A stretch of 64,000 nt of DNA from Halobacillus naozhouensis (GTDB lineage Bacteria; Bacillota; Bacilli; Bacillales; Halobacillaceae), in NCBI RefSeq assembly GCF_029714185.1, contig NZ_CP121671.1, forward strand, positions 3,348,001 to 3,412,000, given 5' to 3'. This document shows positions 1 to 8,534 of this stretch, one piece after another. The notes under the pieces were generated by a model. That model made no database searches. It saw only the letters and a list, made by a program, of their open reading frames with translations, and was not told where the DNA came from. The translations under genes and the position numbers were made by a program. Numbering within the stretch: position 1 is the first letter of the stretch; every line of letters begins with the position of its first letter.

Positions 1-1070
1 TTAGGGCCAATGCAGACAATCCTAAGGACGCTGCAAAAGCGCTGGAATTCGGAGCAGGTGGAATTGGATTGTGCCGGACTGAACATATGTTTATGGATGC
101 CCGCCGGATTCCAATTGTTCAGGACATGATCCTGGCTGAAACCTATCCAGAGCGAGAAGAAGCTCTTACAAAGCTATTACCGATGCAGCAGGAGGATTTT
201 GAAGGAATCTTTGAAACGATGCAAGGCCATCCCATCACGATTCGTTTACTGGATCCCCCTCTTCACGAGTTTTTACCTGATAAAGAAGAACTGCTTGTCG
301 ACGTAACCAAGCTGCAAATCACAGATCCAGACTGTAAGGAATTAAAGGATAAGGAAGAGCTGTTAAGAAAAGTGCGTGTGCTAGACGAATCGAATCCGAT
401 GCTCGGACACCGCGGCTGCCGATTAGGAATGATTTATCCTGAAATTTACGTCATGCAGGCAAAGGCCATCTTTTATGCGATTTCCAAAGTGATGGAAAAA
501 GGAATAAACGTCAGTCCGGAAATTATGATTCCTTTAGTCGGACACGTCAATGAGTTGAAGGAAATGCGTCAACTGGTGATTAAAACGGGAGAGCAAATTC
601 AAGATGAATCCGGGCAGCACTACGATTATCTCGTGGGTACGATGATTGAAGTTCCGCGAGCTGCCCTCACCGCAGATCAAATTGCGCAAGAAGCGGACTT
701 TTTCTCCTTTGGCACAAATGATTTAACCCAAACGACCTTCGGATACAGTCGTGATGATGCGGAAGGTAAGTTCCTGCAAACGTATATTGAAAACAAAGTG
801 CTCTTAGAAAACCCGTTCGCCTCCCTCGACCAGGACGGTGTAGGCAAACTGGTCGAAACAGGGGTAAAACTTGGGAGAGACACAAAGCCGGGATTAAAGA
901 CAGGGATTTGCGGAGAACACGGTGGAGAGAAGGATTCGATCCAATTCTGCCATGAAACGGGCTTGGATTACGTAAGCTGTTCCCCATACCGAATCCCGCT
1001 GGCACGTCTTGCAGCGGCTCAAGCTACTATTAAACAGGAACAAAAACAGGTCGTAAAGGAACTTATCTAG
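1..1070 (+). CDS. ppdK: Pyruvate, phosphate dikinase, C-terminal part (partial at window start)
   Basis: Interconverts pyruvate, ATP and phosphate with PEP, AMP and diphosphate. The reading frame is open from base 3, so the first visible Met (base 69) is internal and the gene starts before the window. About 355 residues are present, the PEP/pyruvate-binding TIM-barrel domain of a family that is usually about 880 residues long. Visible family motifs are GLCRTEHMF near the start, GHRGCRLG, FGTNDLTQTTFGYSRDD, and CGEHGG near the end, which carries the catalytic Cys. The ATP-grasp and phosphohistidine domains lie upstream and cannot be checked. A terminator follows directly. Confidence 0.95.
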   Translation, partial: RANADNPKDAAKALEFGAGGIGLCRTEHMFMDARRIPIVQDMILAETYPEREEALTKLLPMQQEDFEGIFETMQGHPITIRLLDPPLHEFLPDKEELLVDVTKLQITDPDCKELKDKEELLRKVRVLDESNPMLGHRGCRLGMIYPEIYVMQAKAIFYAISKVMEKGINVSPEIMIPLVGHVNELKEMRQLVIKTGEQIQDESGQHYDYLVGTMIEVPRAALTADQIAQEADFFSFGTNDLTQTTFGYSRDDAEGKFLQTYIENKVLLENPFASLDQDGVGKLVETGVKLGRDTKPGLKTGICGEHGGEKDSIQFCHETGLDYVSCSPYRIPLARLAAAQATIKQEQKQVVKELI

Positions 1071-1076
1071 GATAAA

Positions 1077-1112
1077 AATAAAGGAAGCTGTCTCCTTGAG
1101 CAGCTTCCTTAT
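1077..1112 (+). terminator. Terminator after ppdK
   Basis: The 10-base arms AAGGAAGCTG and CAGCTTCCTT (1081-1110) form a perfect stem 10 bases after the ppdK stop. The following T run is short, so termination may be moderate. Confidence 0.7.
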
Positions 1113-1206
1113 TTCATCTACAAAAGACTGACCTATCGTATATTTCATCCGTATTTCGGAAACCATGAAACTATCAATCACTATTCACAAAGGAGATGTG
1201 GATGAA

Positions 1207-1401
1207 ATGAAGACAGTAGATTATACATTGGCCGATACCGGATTATATGTGAGTGAGGAAGAGCGAGAAAGCCTGGTCCCTGAAGAAGAATATTGGTTCT
1301 TAAACGGAAAGTTTGTCCAAGCCCTTCGAAATGTAGAGGCATTCTATCACTCACAACATAAAGACCCTCAAGAGCTTTACCGCCCTTTTATAAAGGCCTA
1401 A
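1207..1401 (+). CDS. Small hypothetical protein, 64 aa
   Basis: I do not recognise this family. The start at 1207 is chosen because AAAGGAG (1188-1194) sits about 12 bases upstream; an in-frame ATG at 1165 has no ribosome site. The protein is acidic, begins MKTVDYTLADTGLYVSEEE, has no membrane segment or Cys pair, and contains the aromatic stretch EEYWFLNGKFVQALRNVEAF. It lies between two terminators, so it is a single-gene unit. It is probably a real small cytoplasmic protein, but its function cannot be stated. Confidence 0.6.
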   Translation: MKTVDYTLADTGLYVSEEERESLVPEEEYWFLNGKFVQALRNVEAFYHSQHKDPQELYRPFIKA

Positions 1402-1442
1402 ATCTATCACTTTTTTATACGAGTACGAAAGCATACTTGAAG

Positions 1443-1473
1443 CAGGGCATTGTGGAATCAATGTCCTGTTTTC
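1443..1473 (+). terminator. Terminator after the small ORF
   Basis: CAGGGCATTG (1443-1452) pairs with CAATGTCCTG (1459-1468), with one G-U pair, and TTTTCC follows. It lies 41 bases after the stop of the 64-aa gene. Confidence 0.65.
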
Positions 1474-1549
1474 CTATTCCCTCTCTCCTCAAGAACACCC
1501 TTTAATGATTAACTTAACCTACTACCTATTCAAAGAACACGTTAATCTA

Positions 1550-1578
1550 TTTAAAAGAAAACCTGTACCTTCTATAAT
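1550..1578 (+). promoter_or_regulatory. Candidate sigma-A promoter of the 2-hydroxyacid dehydrogenase
   Basis: A perfect TATAAT at 1573-1578 is preceded at 17 bases by TTTAAA (1550-1555), a weak -35 match. It stands 33 bases before the start codon and just upstream of the GGAGAG ribosome site. Confidence 0.45.
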
Positions 1579-1611
1579 GAACTAAGAACGTAAACAAAAA
1601 GGAGAGATTCA

Positions 1612-2565
1612 ATGAATACATCCCAGCCTACGATCCTTGTGTTCCATCCCAACCAGTCAAAAGAATATGCCGCCTGTATCCATGATTATGGATTTACCTC
1701 AGTAAAGACCGCCTCCACCCCGGAGGAGGCAGAAAACCAATTACCTGGCACCGAAGTTATTCTGGGCTGGAATTTTCCTACCCAACTACTACATAAACCA
1801 GCTGCTTCATCTGTCCGCTGGTTTCAATCGATCGGAGCCGGAGTTGATGATTTAATGGCCGACCCATCGATACCTGAGAACTTGCCCATAACCCGAATTG
1901 TCAATCAGTTTGGCACGTATATTTCTGAATATGTATTTACGTTTCTCTTATACCTGTTAAAAGATGTCCCCCGCATAAGACAGTCGCAAATTGACCGCAG
2001 CTGGGACCCTTTCACCTCTGAATCTTTGACAGGGAAAACAATCGGGATAGCCGGGATCGGATCAATCGGAGCCGAAATTGTCCGCAAAGCTCGGGCTTTT
2101 GATATGGATGTGCACGGATTAAGCTTTAGCGGCAAACAAGCTCATCTAGTGGACCGCCATTTCACAGCGGATGAGTGGGAAGATTTTGTAAAAGAGCTTG
2201 ACTATTTAGTCTTAACGCTTCCTCTTACTCGTGCAACACACCACATTGTAAACCGCGACATTCTTTCAGCCATGAAGTCAAATGCCAGCCTTGTCAACGT
2301 CGGCCGTGGTGAATTGATCGCTGAAGAAGATTTGCAAGCGGTGATGCGCTCAGGACATCTTCAGGCTGCAGTCCTTGATGTATTTGAAAAAGAACCTTTA
2401 CCAGAAGACCATCCCTTCTACTCCATGCCAAATGTGTATATCACTCCTCATTTATCGGGACCAAGCACCACAGAAGGAGTAAGTCATTTTTTTGTAGAAA
2501 ATGTAAAGCGATTCCTAGAGGGACAACCTTTACACGGGTTGGTGGACCGGAAACGCGGATATTGA
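1612..2565 (+). CDS. D-isomer-specific 2-hydroxyacid dehydrogenase
   Basis: NAD(P)-dependent reductase of 2-oxo acids to D-2-hydroxy acids; cytoplasmic, 317 aa, the usual family length. The nucleotide-binding fold shows GIAGIGSIG at about residues 144-152. The substrate and catalytic part shows VNVGRGELI (the conserved Arg), the Glu in DVFEKEPLPEDHP, and the catalytic His in ITPHLSG. An AAAGGAGAG ribosome site precedes ATG 1612. It stands alone between a candidate promoter and a strong stem-loop. The exact substrate (glyoxylate, hydroxypyruvate or a branched 2-oxo acid) is not determined by sequence. Confidence 0.88.
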   Translation: MNTSQPTILVFHPNQSKEYAACIHDYGFTSVKTASTPEEAENQLPGTEVILGWNFPTQLLHKPAASSVRWFQSIGAGVDDLMADPSIPENLPITRIVNQFGTYISEYVFTFLLYLLKDVPRIRQSQIDRSWDPFTSESLTGKTIGIAGIGSIGAEIVRKARAFDMDVHGLSFSGKQAHLVDRHFTADEWEDFVKELDYLVLTLPLTRATHHIVNRDILSAMKSNASLVNVGRGELIAEEDLQAVMRSGHLQAAVLDVFEKEPLPEDHPFYSMPNVYITPHLSGPSTTEGVSHFFVENVKRFLEGQPLHGLVDRKRGY

Positions 2566-2573
2566 TAAGAAAG

Positions 2574-2612
2574 ACCACCCTTCGGAGAAATAGTTAGTCT
2601 CCGGAGGGTGGT
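2574..2612 (+). terminator. Stem-loop after the 2-hydroxyacid dehydrogenase
   Basis: 15-base arms starting ACCACCCTTCGGAGA pair with TCTCCGGAGGGTGGT with one mismatch, 8 bases after the stop codon. No T run follows, so it may stabilise the mRNA 3' end or act with weak termination. Confidence 0.55.
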
Positions 2613-2662
2613 CCCTGTTGCCACTTTTCTCCCACTGTCATCCCTTGGGTTTATCAGGATGC

Positions 2663-2965
2663 TTATTGGTGTTTACAGCAACCTGGTCCGTTTCCTTTCA
2701 TCTTTTGAAAAACAACCTCCGTGGCTTCACGAAATGAATACACACTTCCTCCAAACCCTTTAGTAAATTTATCTGCATGTTCCTGCCATTCGAATGCTAA
2801 AACCTGTGGTTGACAGCATTCTATATGAATCGAGGTGTCCATGACATACCAGGCTAAAGGTGCACTGATCGTCGTATGTTTTAGAAAATCGTGACTAATA
2901 GCCTGAATTACCTCGTCACCCAGTTGGCGGTGGCGAAGAAGCCCGCAGTGAGCACAGCAGGCCAC
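2663..2965 (-). CDS. NosL-like Cys-rich protein (5' end uncertain)
   Basis: The 100-aa frame begins with GTG at 2965 and shows CCAHCG at its N-terminus, ECCQPQ in the middle, and HADKFTKGFGGSVYSFREA, which resembles the end of the NosL/metal-chaperone domain (Phe, Gly-Gly, Ser-Phe, Glu-Ala pattern). A C-terminal CCKH adds possible metal ligands. There is no ribosome site at GTG 2965; an excellent AAAGGAGATG lies at 3012-3020 but leads into another frame, and the protein frame stays open up to a TGA at 3011-3013. The 5' end may therefore hold a one-base frameshift. Function is inferred from a weak family resemblance only. Confidence 0.5.
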   Translation of the reverse strand: MACCAHCGLLRHRQLGDEVIQAISHDFLKHTTISAPLAWYVMDTSIHIECCQPQVLAFEWQEHADKFTKGFGGSVYSFREATEVVFQKMKGNGPGCCKHQ

Positions 2966-3019
2966 TTCAATTTTATTATTCGATAAAATGAGTCGATATT
3001 TGGCCCATAGTCATCTCCT

Positions 3020-3496
3020 TTACTCAAATAATTCTCTGTCAATTAGATTTGCCGTAACAGGCTTCCATCCCATTTCGCGTGACCATACAGATAATTGACC
3101 TATGTGGTGGATTTCGTGGGCAATGACATGACGGATTATTTCTCCATATTTGAAACTGACCGTTTCACCATTGGAATCAGTTTCTGTAAGTTTCCAGTCT
3201 TCCATTTCGTCCGTCCACGATGTCACGAATGACTCTACTTCCCCATGGTACCGGCGCGAAAGATCCCGGACTTTGGATAAGTTTGCATAGGATTCAAACG
3301 GTGGTTCTGTCGGCTCTGGTTTGCCTTGCAGTCCGCAAATCCAACTGTACTCAACTTCCACGATGTGAAACAGGGTATATAGAATACTGCCGACTCCCCC
3401 TATTCTTTTCACCAATAATTCTTCTTCAGGAACCGTTTCACACCATGTAAACCAGTCATCCCGAACTTGCCAATTGTACTCAAATAATTTCAGCAT
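3020..3496 (-). CDS. DinB family protein
   Basis: 158 aa, the usual size of the four-helix-bundle DinB/YfiT-like metal-binding family. The three metal-ligand His positions are visible: His in LFHIVEVEYSW (about residue 44) and the pair in HVIAHEIHHIGQLS (about 124-130). Members include thiol transferases and damage-induced proteins of unknown reaction, so the substrate is open. It starts at ATG 3496 and lies just upstream of the NosL-like frame on the same strand. Confidence 0.85.
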   Translation of the reverse strand: MLKLFEYNWQVRDDWFTWCETVPEEELLVKRIGGVGSILYTLFHIVEVEYSWICGLQGKPEPTEPPFESYANLSKVRDLSRRYHGEVESFVTSWTDEMEDWKLTETDSNGETVSFKYGEIIRHVIAHEIHHIGQLSVWSREMGWKPVTANLIDRELFE

Positions 3497-3640
3497 GCCT
3501 AAATCGCCTCCACTTACGTTTATTGAGCAACATTGTTCTTATAAAATGTTCTTCCAATGAGGGCCTAAACCCTTTTATTTATCATGTGAATCTTTTCTGC
3601 ATTCAACAAATTTCATTCCAGGTAAGCCCGTTACTTGTAT

Positions 3641-3677
3641 AAGAAAAGGGCTTTGCTTGTTATTCCAGCAAAGCCCT
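3641..3677 (-). terminator. Terminator of the methyltransferase gene
   Basis: On the minus strand AGGGCTTTGCT (3667-3677) pairs with AGCAAAGCCCT (3647-3657), followed by TTTTCTT. It lies 41 bases after the methyltransferase stop. Confidence 0.8.
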
Positions 3678-3717
3678 GACAGCACAAATGAACCTTTAAC
3701 ATTGTATGGTCGATAAA

Positions 3718-4416
3718 TCATTCTGCATGGCAAATCCATCCGGCAAAAAGCCCTGTAGCATAAAACCTCGCTATATTCGTAAAACCGGATTCCTCCAACA
3801 GCCATTCGATTTGTTTTTCAGGAATGAGAGAAATATTCATAATGATTCTATCTTCCATCTCGTCTACTTTAGATGGTTCATGCCCTTCGTCCAAGAAAAA
3901 ACTTTTCCATACATTTAATCTGTTATGAAGTTCGGCATCATCACGGTCTCCATACGCGCTGACGAGTACGAATGGTGCTCCCGATTTTAAATTATCTTTA
4001 ATGGTTCTGAGCAGTTTTAACTTCTCTTGATCATCGTCTATAAAGTGAAGAACCAAGATACAACTTGCCGCATCGAACTTCGTATCTGCAGGCGGCAGGT
4101 CATCAACCGTTCCTTGAATGAGTCTGATACGGCTTTCCAAACCTAGTTGAACTGCATTATTTTTAGCCATCTTGAGCATATCTTCAGAAGGATCGACTCC
4201 AGTAAACGCCCATTTCGGGTTAGAGGGCCCCCATGCGGAAAATTCATTTCCACCGCCCGCGCCGACTACGAGCAGTGATGCTGCTTTGTCTCCCAATTGA
4301 GCTCGAAAATAAGATTGAACCATATCGAATAACGTATCATATGTCGGAACTGAGATTCGGGTGTTTTTCTCATATGCCTTAGCTACTTTGGAATTAAATG
4401 CAAATTCTTCTTTCAT
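3718..4416 (-). CDS. Class I SAM-dependent methyltransferase
   Basis: Start taken at ATG 4416 because GGAGGCGATC precedes it at good spacing; the longer frame to 4464 has no ribosome site. 232 aa with a Rossmann fold: motif I LLVVGAGGGNEFSAWG (about residue 45), the acidic ribose-binding residue in FTGVDPSEDML, and DAASCILVLHFIDD as the post-motif. An N-terminal AYEKNTRISVPTYDTLFDM segment fits the small-molecule methyltransferases with a capping helix. It is a single-gene unit with its own terminator. The acceptor substrate is unknown. Confidence 0.85.
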   Translation of the reverse strand: MKEEFAFNSKVAKAYEKNTRISVPTYDTLFDMVQSYFRAQLGDKAASLLVVGAGGGNEFSAWGPSNPKWAFTGVDPSEDMLKMAKNNAVQLGLESRIRLIQGTVDDLPPADTKFDAASCILVLHFIDDDQEKLKLLRTIKDNLKSGAPFVLVSAYGDRDDAELHNRLNVWKSFFLDEGHEPSKVDEMEDRIIMNISLIPEKQIEWLLEESGFTNIARFYATGLFAGWICHAE

Positions 4417-4524
4417 TGTTGATCGCCTCCATTGTTTGATGATGCCATGCCTCACAGAAGTCACCTGCCCTTATTAGGTTCCGTAAGAGTATCCATCATC
4501 TTTGGGTTTTAATAAATACTTTAT

Positions 4525-4705
4525 AGACCTTTAATATCTATAATTGATTTAAAAAAATATAGCTAGATGTTCCTACTATATTATTTCCACCATTAAAAAG
4601 AGATTAAATAGTCCTTCCTTAACAAGTTTTGTTAAAAGCTTAGAAAGACCTTTACTACCTGTAATTGATTTTAAATCAATATGAAACAAATATCAAGAAG
4701 TTCCT
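4525..4705. repeat. AT-rich intergenic region with an imperfect direct repeat
   Basis: Two copies of a roughly 65-base element beginning AGACCTTTA and containing TAATTGATTT and GTTCCTA lie about 120 bases apart (near 4525 and 4646). The second copy carries the small palindrome ATTGATTTTAAATCAAT. No open frame is present in the 350-base gap between the methyltransferase and the C15-like gene. Confidence 0.45.
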
Positions 4706-4771
4706 ATTCTCTGTTTAGCTAAAATCTATCAGGGCACCACCGCTTACGGCAATGCCCATTTCTTTATCACA

Positions 4772-6076
4772 TTATTCTATTGCTTTCGCAGCAGCCTTCA
4801 CAAGCTCAACTCCTTGATCAACAATCACTCTGCGTTGCTGCTTTAATTCCTCATCAATATAAGCCAACGGATCTTCGGGATAATCCAGTGATGCGACATG
4901 CAGGTGTCCACCTGGAAGTTCTTCTAAACCGAAACCAAGGCGGAGACGATTGGAACGGTAGCCTACTTCATTCGAAAGATAACTTCCTCCACCGCCTGCG
5001 CGTGCCTGTGAATTTGACGCAGGACCATCGTCACTGCAAACATACGGTTCAGTTTTATATTCAGGCGCGAGCCATTCACACACATGATCATCGCGCTTAA
5101 CAGGTAAAGGGCCTGTGTCCGCTTCGACCATCGCCTCAGCCGGGAGAGTCGTTTCGATAAATTCCGGAAGCTCTTCAGGCATCGGCCAATCAGAAATGGT
5201 TGGGATTACCCCTTCCCTCCAACTGCCATTATTACCTGTCCCCACATGCCATCTGCCATGGTACCCTTCGATTTCCATATCACCAGGTCCGCCCTGACTG
5301 ATCGTCATCATTAAATCCAATTGCTGCAAATAAGGCCCAAAAGCATCCTCAACAATTCCCTGTTCAAAATCCTTCCAACGCACGGGGAAATTAACAGCCT
5401 GAACTACAGCCGGCCCTTCGTCTGTCTCAACACGAAGACCGTCGAGTTGTAACGCAATAGCACCGGACGGATTGCTGTGGCGAGCTCCATATTCCGTCCC
5501 GAACCCGTACGGATCAAAGCCACTGACCAGGATCCGCTGAACTCCATTCCCTTTAGGGAACTGGACAGAAGTAATTCCCCTGGATGTGTATTCGAGTTGC
5601 TTGATCAATGCTTGACGTTGGCCATCCGTCACCCCAAAGCCCGGACTCCATTGACGTAATGCCTTCGTCATCGACAGGCGTGCCCAATACAAAGGACGAT
5701 CATCGTATTGATCTAACTTTCCCATATTCGGCCGCTCCCCTTGAGCACGAGCCACAGCCGTCTCCCATATTTGGGATCCATGCTTAGTAATAATGTTCTC
5801 GGCGTTCGTTAAATTTGGGGCTGAACATAGCTGCTTCTCAAACTTTTCTACGAATTGATCAAATTGACTATCATGAAGGATCTCCTTTGCATAAGGGCCC
5901 CCTTCAGTTATCCGCTGCTCCTCAAGCGTCAACGGAACACTAGAATCATAGCAGTCAGCCTTTTCTTTAGCGTAAGACTTCACAGGTAAAAAAACTAGCA
6001 ACACTAAGGAAACGAAACTTAAGCAAGCCAGCATCTTGTACGCTGGTTTTTGTAAACAACGACTCTTTGGAACCAT
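4772..6076 (-). CDS. Secreted pyroglutamyl-peptidase-like protein (peptidase C15 fold), catalytic Cys replaced
   Basis: 434 aa, with AAAAGGAGG just before ATG 6076. An N-terminal signal peptide (basic MVPKSRCLQK, hydrophobic CLSFVSLVLLVFLPV, then SYAKE) implies export. After about 150 residues of unknown N-terminal domain comes a C15-like core: RILVSGFDPYGFG, HSNPSGAIALQLDG, the acidic GDMEIEGYHGRWH where the catalytic Glu is expected, GGGGSYLSNEVGYR, and GGHLHVASLDYPED holding the catalytic-type His. Classical Pcp has GT-aromatic/aliphatic-x-Cys-Asn where this protein has GSYLSN, so the nucleophile is Ser or lost. It is twice the size of Bacillus Pcp. The substrate is unknown. Confidence 0.72.
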   Translation of the reverse strand: MVPKSRCLQKPAYKMLACLSFVSLVLLVFLPVKSYAKEKADCYDSSVPLTLEEQRITEGGPYAKEILHDSQFDQFVEKFEKQLCSAPNLTNAENIITKHGSQIWETAVARAQGERPNMGKLDQYDDRPLYWARLSMTKALRQWSPGFGVTDGQRQALIKQLEYTSRGITSVQFPKGNGVQRILVSGFDPYGFGTEYGARHSNPSGAIALQLDGLRVETDEGPAVVQAVNFPVRWKDFEQGIVEDAFGPYLQQLDLMMTISQGGPGDMEIEGYHGRWHVGTGNNGSWREGVIPTISDWPMPEELPEFIETTLPAEAMVEADTGPLPVKRDDHVCEWLAPEYKTEPYVCSDDGPASNSQARAGGGGSYLSNEVGYRSNRLRLGFGLEELPGGHLHVASLDYPEDPLAYIDEELKQQRRVIVDQGVELVKAAAKAIE

Positions 6077-6272
6077 ATAAATCCTCCTTTTAAAAATGGA
6101 AAGAATACTAGAAACGTGCTAGCACAAATAAAACTAAAAGTCTGCTTTACCAGACAAATTGTGGCATCTATTCATAGTTTCTCCATGGAGATCGGTGATT
6201 CCTTGCGTCGAAAGTTGCCTTTTTGAAGATGGGGCTTTTGATATAATCCAGCTTCCCATAACGACCCCCCTT

Positions 6273-6312
6273 ACAAAAGTAGCCCTATGGAGAACGAATT
6301 CCATAAGGCTAC
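6273..6312 (-). terminator. Terminator at the end of the larA-larE unit
   Basis: On the minus strand GTAGCCTTATGGA (6300-6312) pairs with TCCATAGGGCTAC (6279-6291), followed by TTTTG. It is 40 bases after the larE stop. The rest of the 270-base gap to the C15-like gene holds only a small GTCTG/CAGAC hairpin (6140-6155) and the dyad GTGCTAGCAC (6115-6124). Confidence 0.75.
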
Positions 6313-6351
6313 TATCTTTCACGTATAAAAGTTCTTGGAGGATTTTAATGA

Positions 6352-7188
6352 TCAACTAACTTCTGCTTCCTCTGCCTTATCCACTATTGTTTCGTTCATG
6401 CTGCCTGTACGATAACCAAGCAGATCCACGGAAACATAGTTAAACCCAAGGGAAATCAGTTGTTTGTGAATGTTATCCCGGTGGTTCAGCAGTTCTGAAA
6501 CTTCTTCCTGATCCACCTCAATACGTGCAACACTGCCATGGTGGCGTAAACGCACGCGATTGAATCCTAGTTTAGATAGGAATTGTTCTGCTTGATCTAC
6601 TTGCTCAATTTTACGCTTATCTAGTTTTGTTCCATAAGGAATTCTGGAGGCCAGACTGCATGAGGCGGGCTTATTCCAGATCGGAATCTCCAGTTGTTTC
6701 GACAGATCTCGAACTTCCTGTTTATAAAGATTTGCTTCCTGCAGAACACTACGGACCCCTGCTTCGGTTCTGGCTCTTAATCCTGGTCGGAAATCATCGA
6801 GGTCATCCATAATCATTCCATCGACAACATGGGCGTATCCTAATTCCTCTGCCAGCTGATTTAAATGAGCATAAAGTAACTTTTTACTGTAATACCAGCT
6901 GTCTGGTGTGTTATTGACAATTCCCTCGTCTTCCAGTTCGTTGATTTCGGTCTGATAGACGTTAATCCCCATCTTTTCTCCCAGTTCAACAGCACCTTCA
7001 AATTCCTCTTTACGGAATAATTCAGATCCCACCACAACAGCCAGCACGTTTGCGGTTCCTAACTCCTGCTGGGCCCGTTTAACGACAAGTGTACTGTCAA
7101 CTCCGCCGGAAAACGCTACGATCACACGGTTCATGCCTGCAAGAATTTCACCTAAGTGTTGATTTTTCTCAGTACTCGTCTTTTTCAT
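6352..7188 (-). CDS. larE: LarE, ATP-dependent sacrificial sulfur transferase for the nickel-pincer cofactor
   Basis: LarE activates the biscarboxylated pyridinium mononucleotide with ATP and donates sulfur from its own Cys, giving the bisthiocarboxylate that LarC loads with nickel. 278 aa, the family size. The PP-loop SGGVDSTL is at about residues 28-35, and the sulfur-donor region reads KPASCSLASRIPYGT (about residue 176), keeping the sacrificial Cys. It lies 39 bases behind larA on the same strand and ends the unit. Its partners LarB and LarC are at 26.4-28.4 kb, the other end of the sugar-acid cluster. Confidence 0.93.
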   Translation of the reverse strand: MKKTSTEKNQHLGEILAGMNRVIVAFSGGVDSTLVVKRAQQELGTANVLAVVVGSELFRKEEFEGAVELGEKMGINVYQTEINELEDEGIVNNTPDSWYYSKKLLYAHLNQLAEELGYAHVVDGMIMDDLDDFRPGLRARTEAGVRSVLQEANLYKQEVRDLSKQLEIPIWNKPASCSLASRIPYGTKLDKRKIEQVDQAEQFLSKLGFNRVRLRHHGSVARIEVDQEEVSELLNHRDNIHKQLISLGFNYVSVDLLGYRTGSMNETIVDKAEEAEVS

Positions 7189-7227
7189 GCTTTTCGCCCC
7201 ATTTCGTTTTGTAATTTGATTAGCTTT

Positions 7228-8502
7228 TTAAGACAATGCTTTCTCTTCAACAAACGGAATCGTTAAAGGACCGAGCGGCAGGACAGCTATGGTCATATCC
7301 TCTCCGTATTTCTTCTTCAAGTCTTCTATCGTTTGTTCAATGTTATGGGTTGGTTTTAGCATGGCCCCTTCCACCTGATCGTCAGTAAGCTTAGAGTAGA
7401 TATAAACATCTGCCCAAACCTGGACCACCGCCTGCTTTTGAACTTGCCACTGGTCAAACATTTTGAAGTCTGGAGCGTTAATCATGTCGAGTAATTCCCC
7501 GGGTGTTTCAGCCATTTCAAATAGTTTGGAGTAGTTGCCATGATTCGGTAATCCGTCAGAACACTCGGATGCTACAATAATAGCTCCTCCCTCTTTAACA
7601 ATCTTGTGGGCAGCACTCATACCTTTTACCGCCTGGTACAGATTTTGATCCAAAGGATAGCCCGAATTCGAAGTGATAACGACGTCAAATCGCTCCTCAC
7701 ATCGATGCATCGAATGTTCCCTGACAAATTCACACCCCTTTTTGTGTGCTTCATAAAGTTCTCCGGCAAACACCTCTGTGATCTCCTTTTCTCGGTTTAA
7801 GGTCACGTTGAGCATAAAATCAGGTTTGCACAACCGATTTATTTCACGAGTCATATCCTGAACAGGATTGTTCACCATATTCCCCCAAGTAGAAAGGGGG
7901 TCACCGATCATTCGTGAATTATGAAACGTCATGATTGTTTCAATTCCGGCAATCCCCGGCATCACCCCTTTGGGGCCGCCGGAGAATCCTGCAAAGAAAT
8001 GCGGTTCGATAAAACCAGTTACAATCCGGAAGTCAGATTCTACATATTCTTTATTTAGATAGATGTCACAACCGAACTCACTCTTACCAAGATTGACGAG
8101 TGTGTCTTTATCATGACAATGGTTATTGATAATACGAATGTGATCGACAACCCACTGACCAAGCATCTGTACAAATTCTTCCCTCGTTTGATCACGGTGT
8201 GTCCCTGTTCCATTAATAATGACGAAGTTTTCTAAAGGAACATGATTTAATTCTTTGATCAATAGTGGGACTAAGATATGATTAGGCGTGGGTCTGGTAA
8301 TGTCACTGATTACAATCGATACGGTGTCTGTTGATTTTACCGATTCCCTTAACGGCTTCGTTCCAATTGGATGTCTCACAGCCTGACGTATTGCTTCTTC
8401 AACATTTGGTAAACCGGGCAAGTTATCCGGTTCTATTATATGGGTATTATCGGGTAAATCTATTGAAACCCCATGTTTTCCATAAAGTAATTCTAGATTC
8501 AT
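7228..8502 (-). CDS. larA: LarA-type nickel-pincer 2-hydroxyacid racemase/epimerase
   Basis: Start set at ATG 8502, which has an AAGGGGGG ribosome site; the 8538 start has none. 424 aa. The LarA active-site pattern is present: SDITRPTP (Asp/Arg), GTGTHRDQT (His), EPHFFAGFSGGPKGVMPG (His and the cofactor-binding Lys), FHNSRMIGDP (His), and PLDQNLYQAVKGM (Lys). These support hydride transfer at C2 of a 2-hydroxy acid with the nickel-pincer nucleotide. Lactate racemase is the namesake, but the family also acts on other 2-hydroxy acids and gluconate-like acids. The setting beside aldonate dehydratases makes a sugar-acid or related substrate more likely; that is inference. Confidence 0.9.
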   Translation of the reverse strand: MNLELLYGKHGVSIDLPDNTHIIEPDNLPGLPNVEEAIRQAVRHPIGTKPLRESVKSTDTVSIVISDITRPTPNHILVPLLIKELNHVPLENFVIINGTGTHRDQTREEFVQMLGQWVVDHIRIINNHCHDKDTLVNLGKSEFGCDIYLNKEYVESDFRIVTGFIEPHFFAGFSGGPKGVMPGIAGIETIMTFHNSRMIGDPLSTWGNMVNNPVQDMTREINRLCKPDFMLNVTLNREKEITEVFAGELYEAHKKGCEFVREHSMHRCEERFDVVITSNSGYPLDQNLYQAVKGMSAAHKIVKEGGAIIVASECSDGLPNHGNYSKLFEMAETPGELLDMINAPDFKMFDQWQVQKQAVVQVWADVYIYSKLTDDQVEGAMLKPTHNIEQTIEDLKKKYGEDMTIAVLPLGPLTIPFVEEKALS

Positions 8503-8534
8503 ACAGCCCCCCCTTTCAACAGGTATCGATTTTT

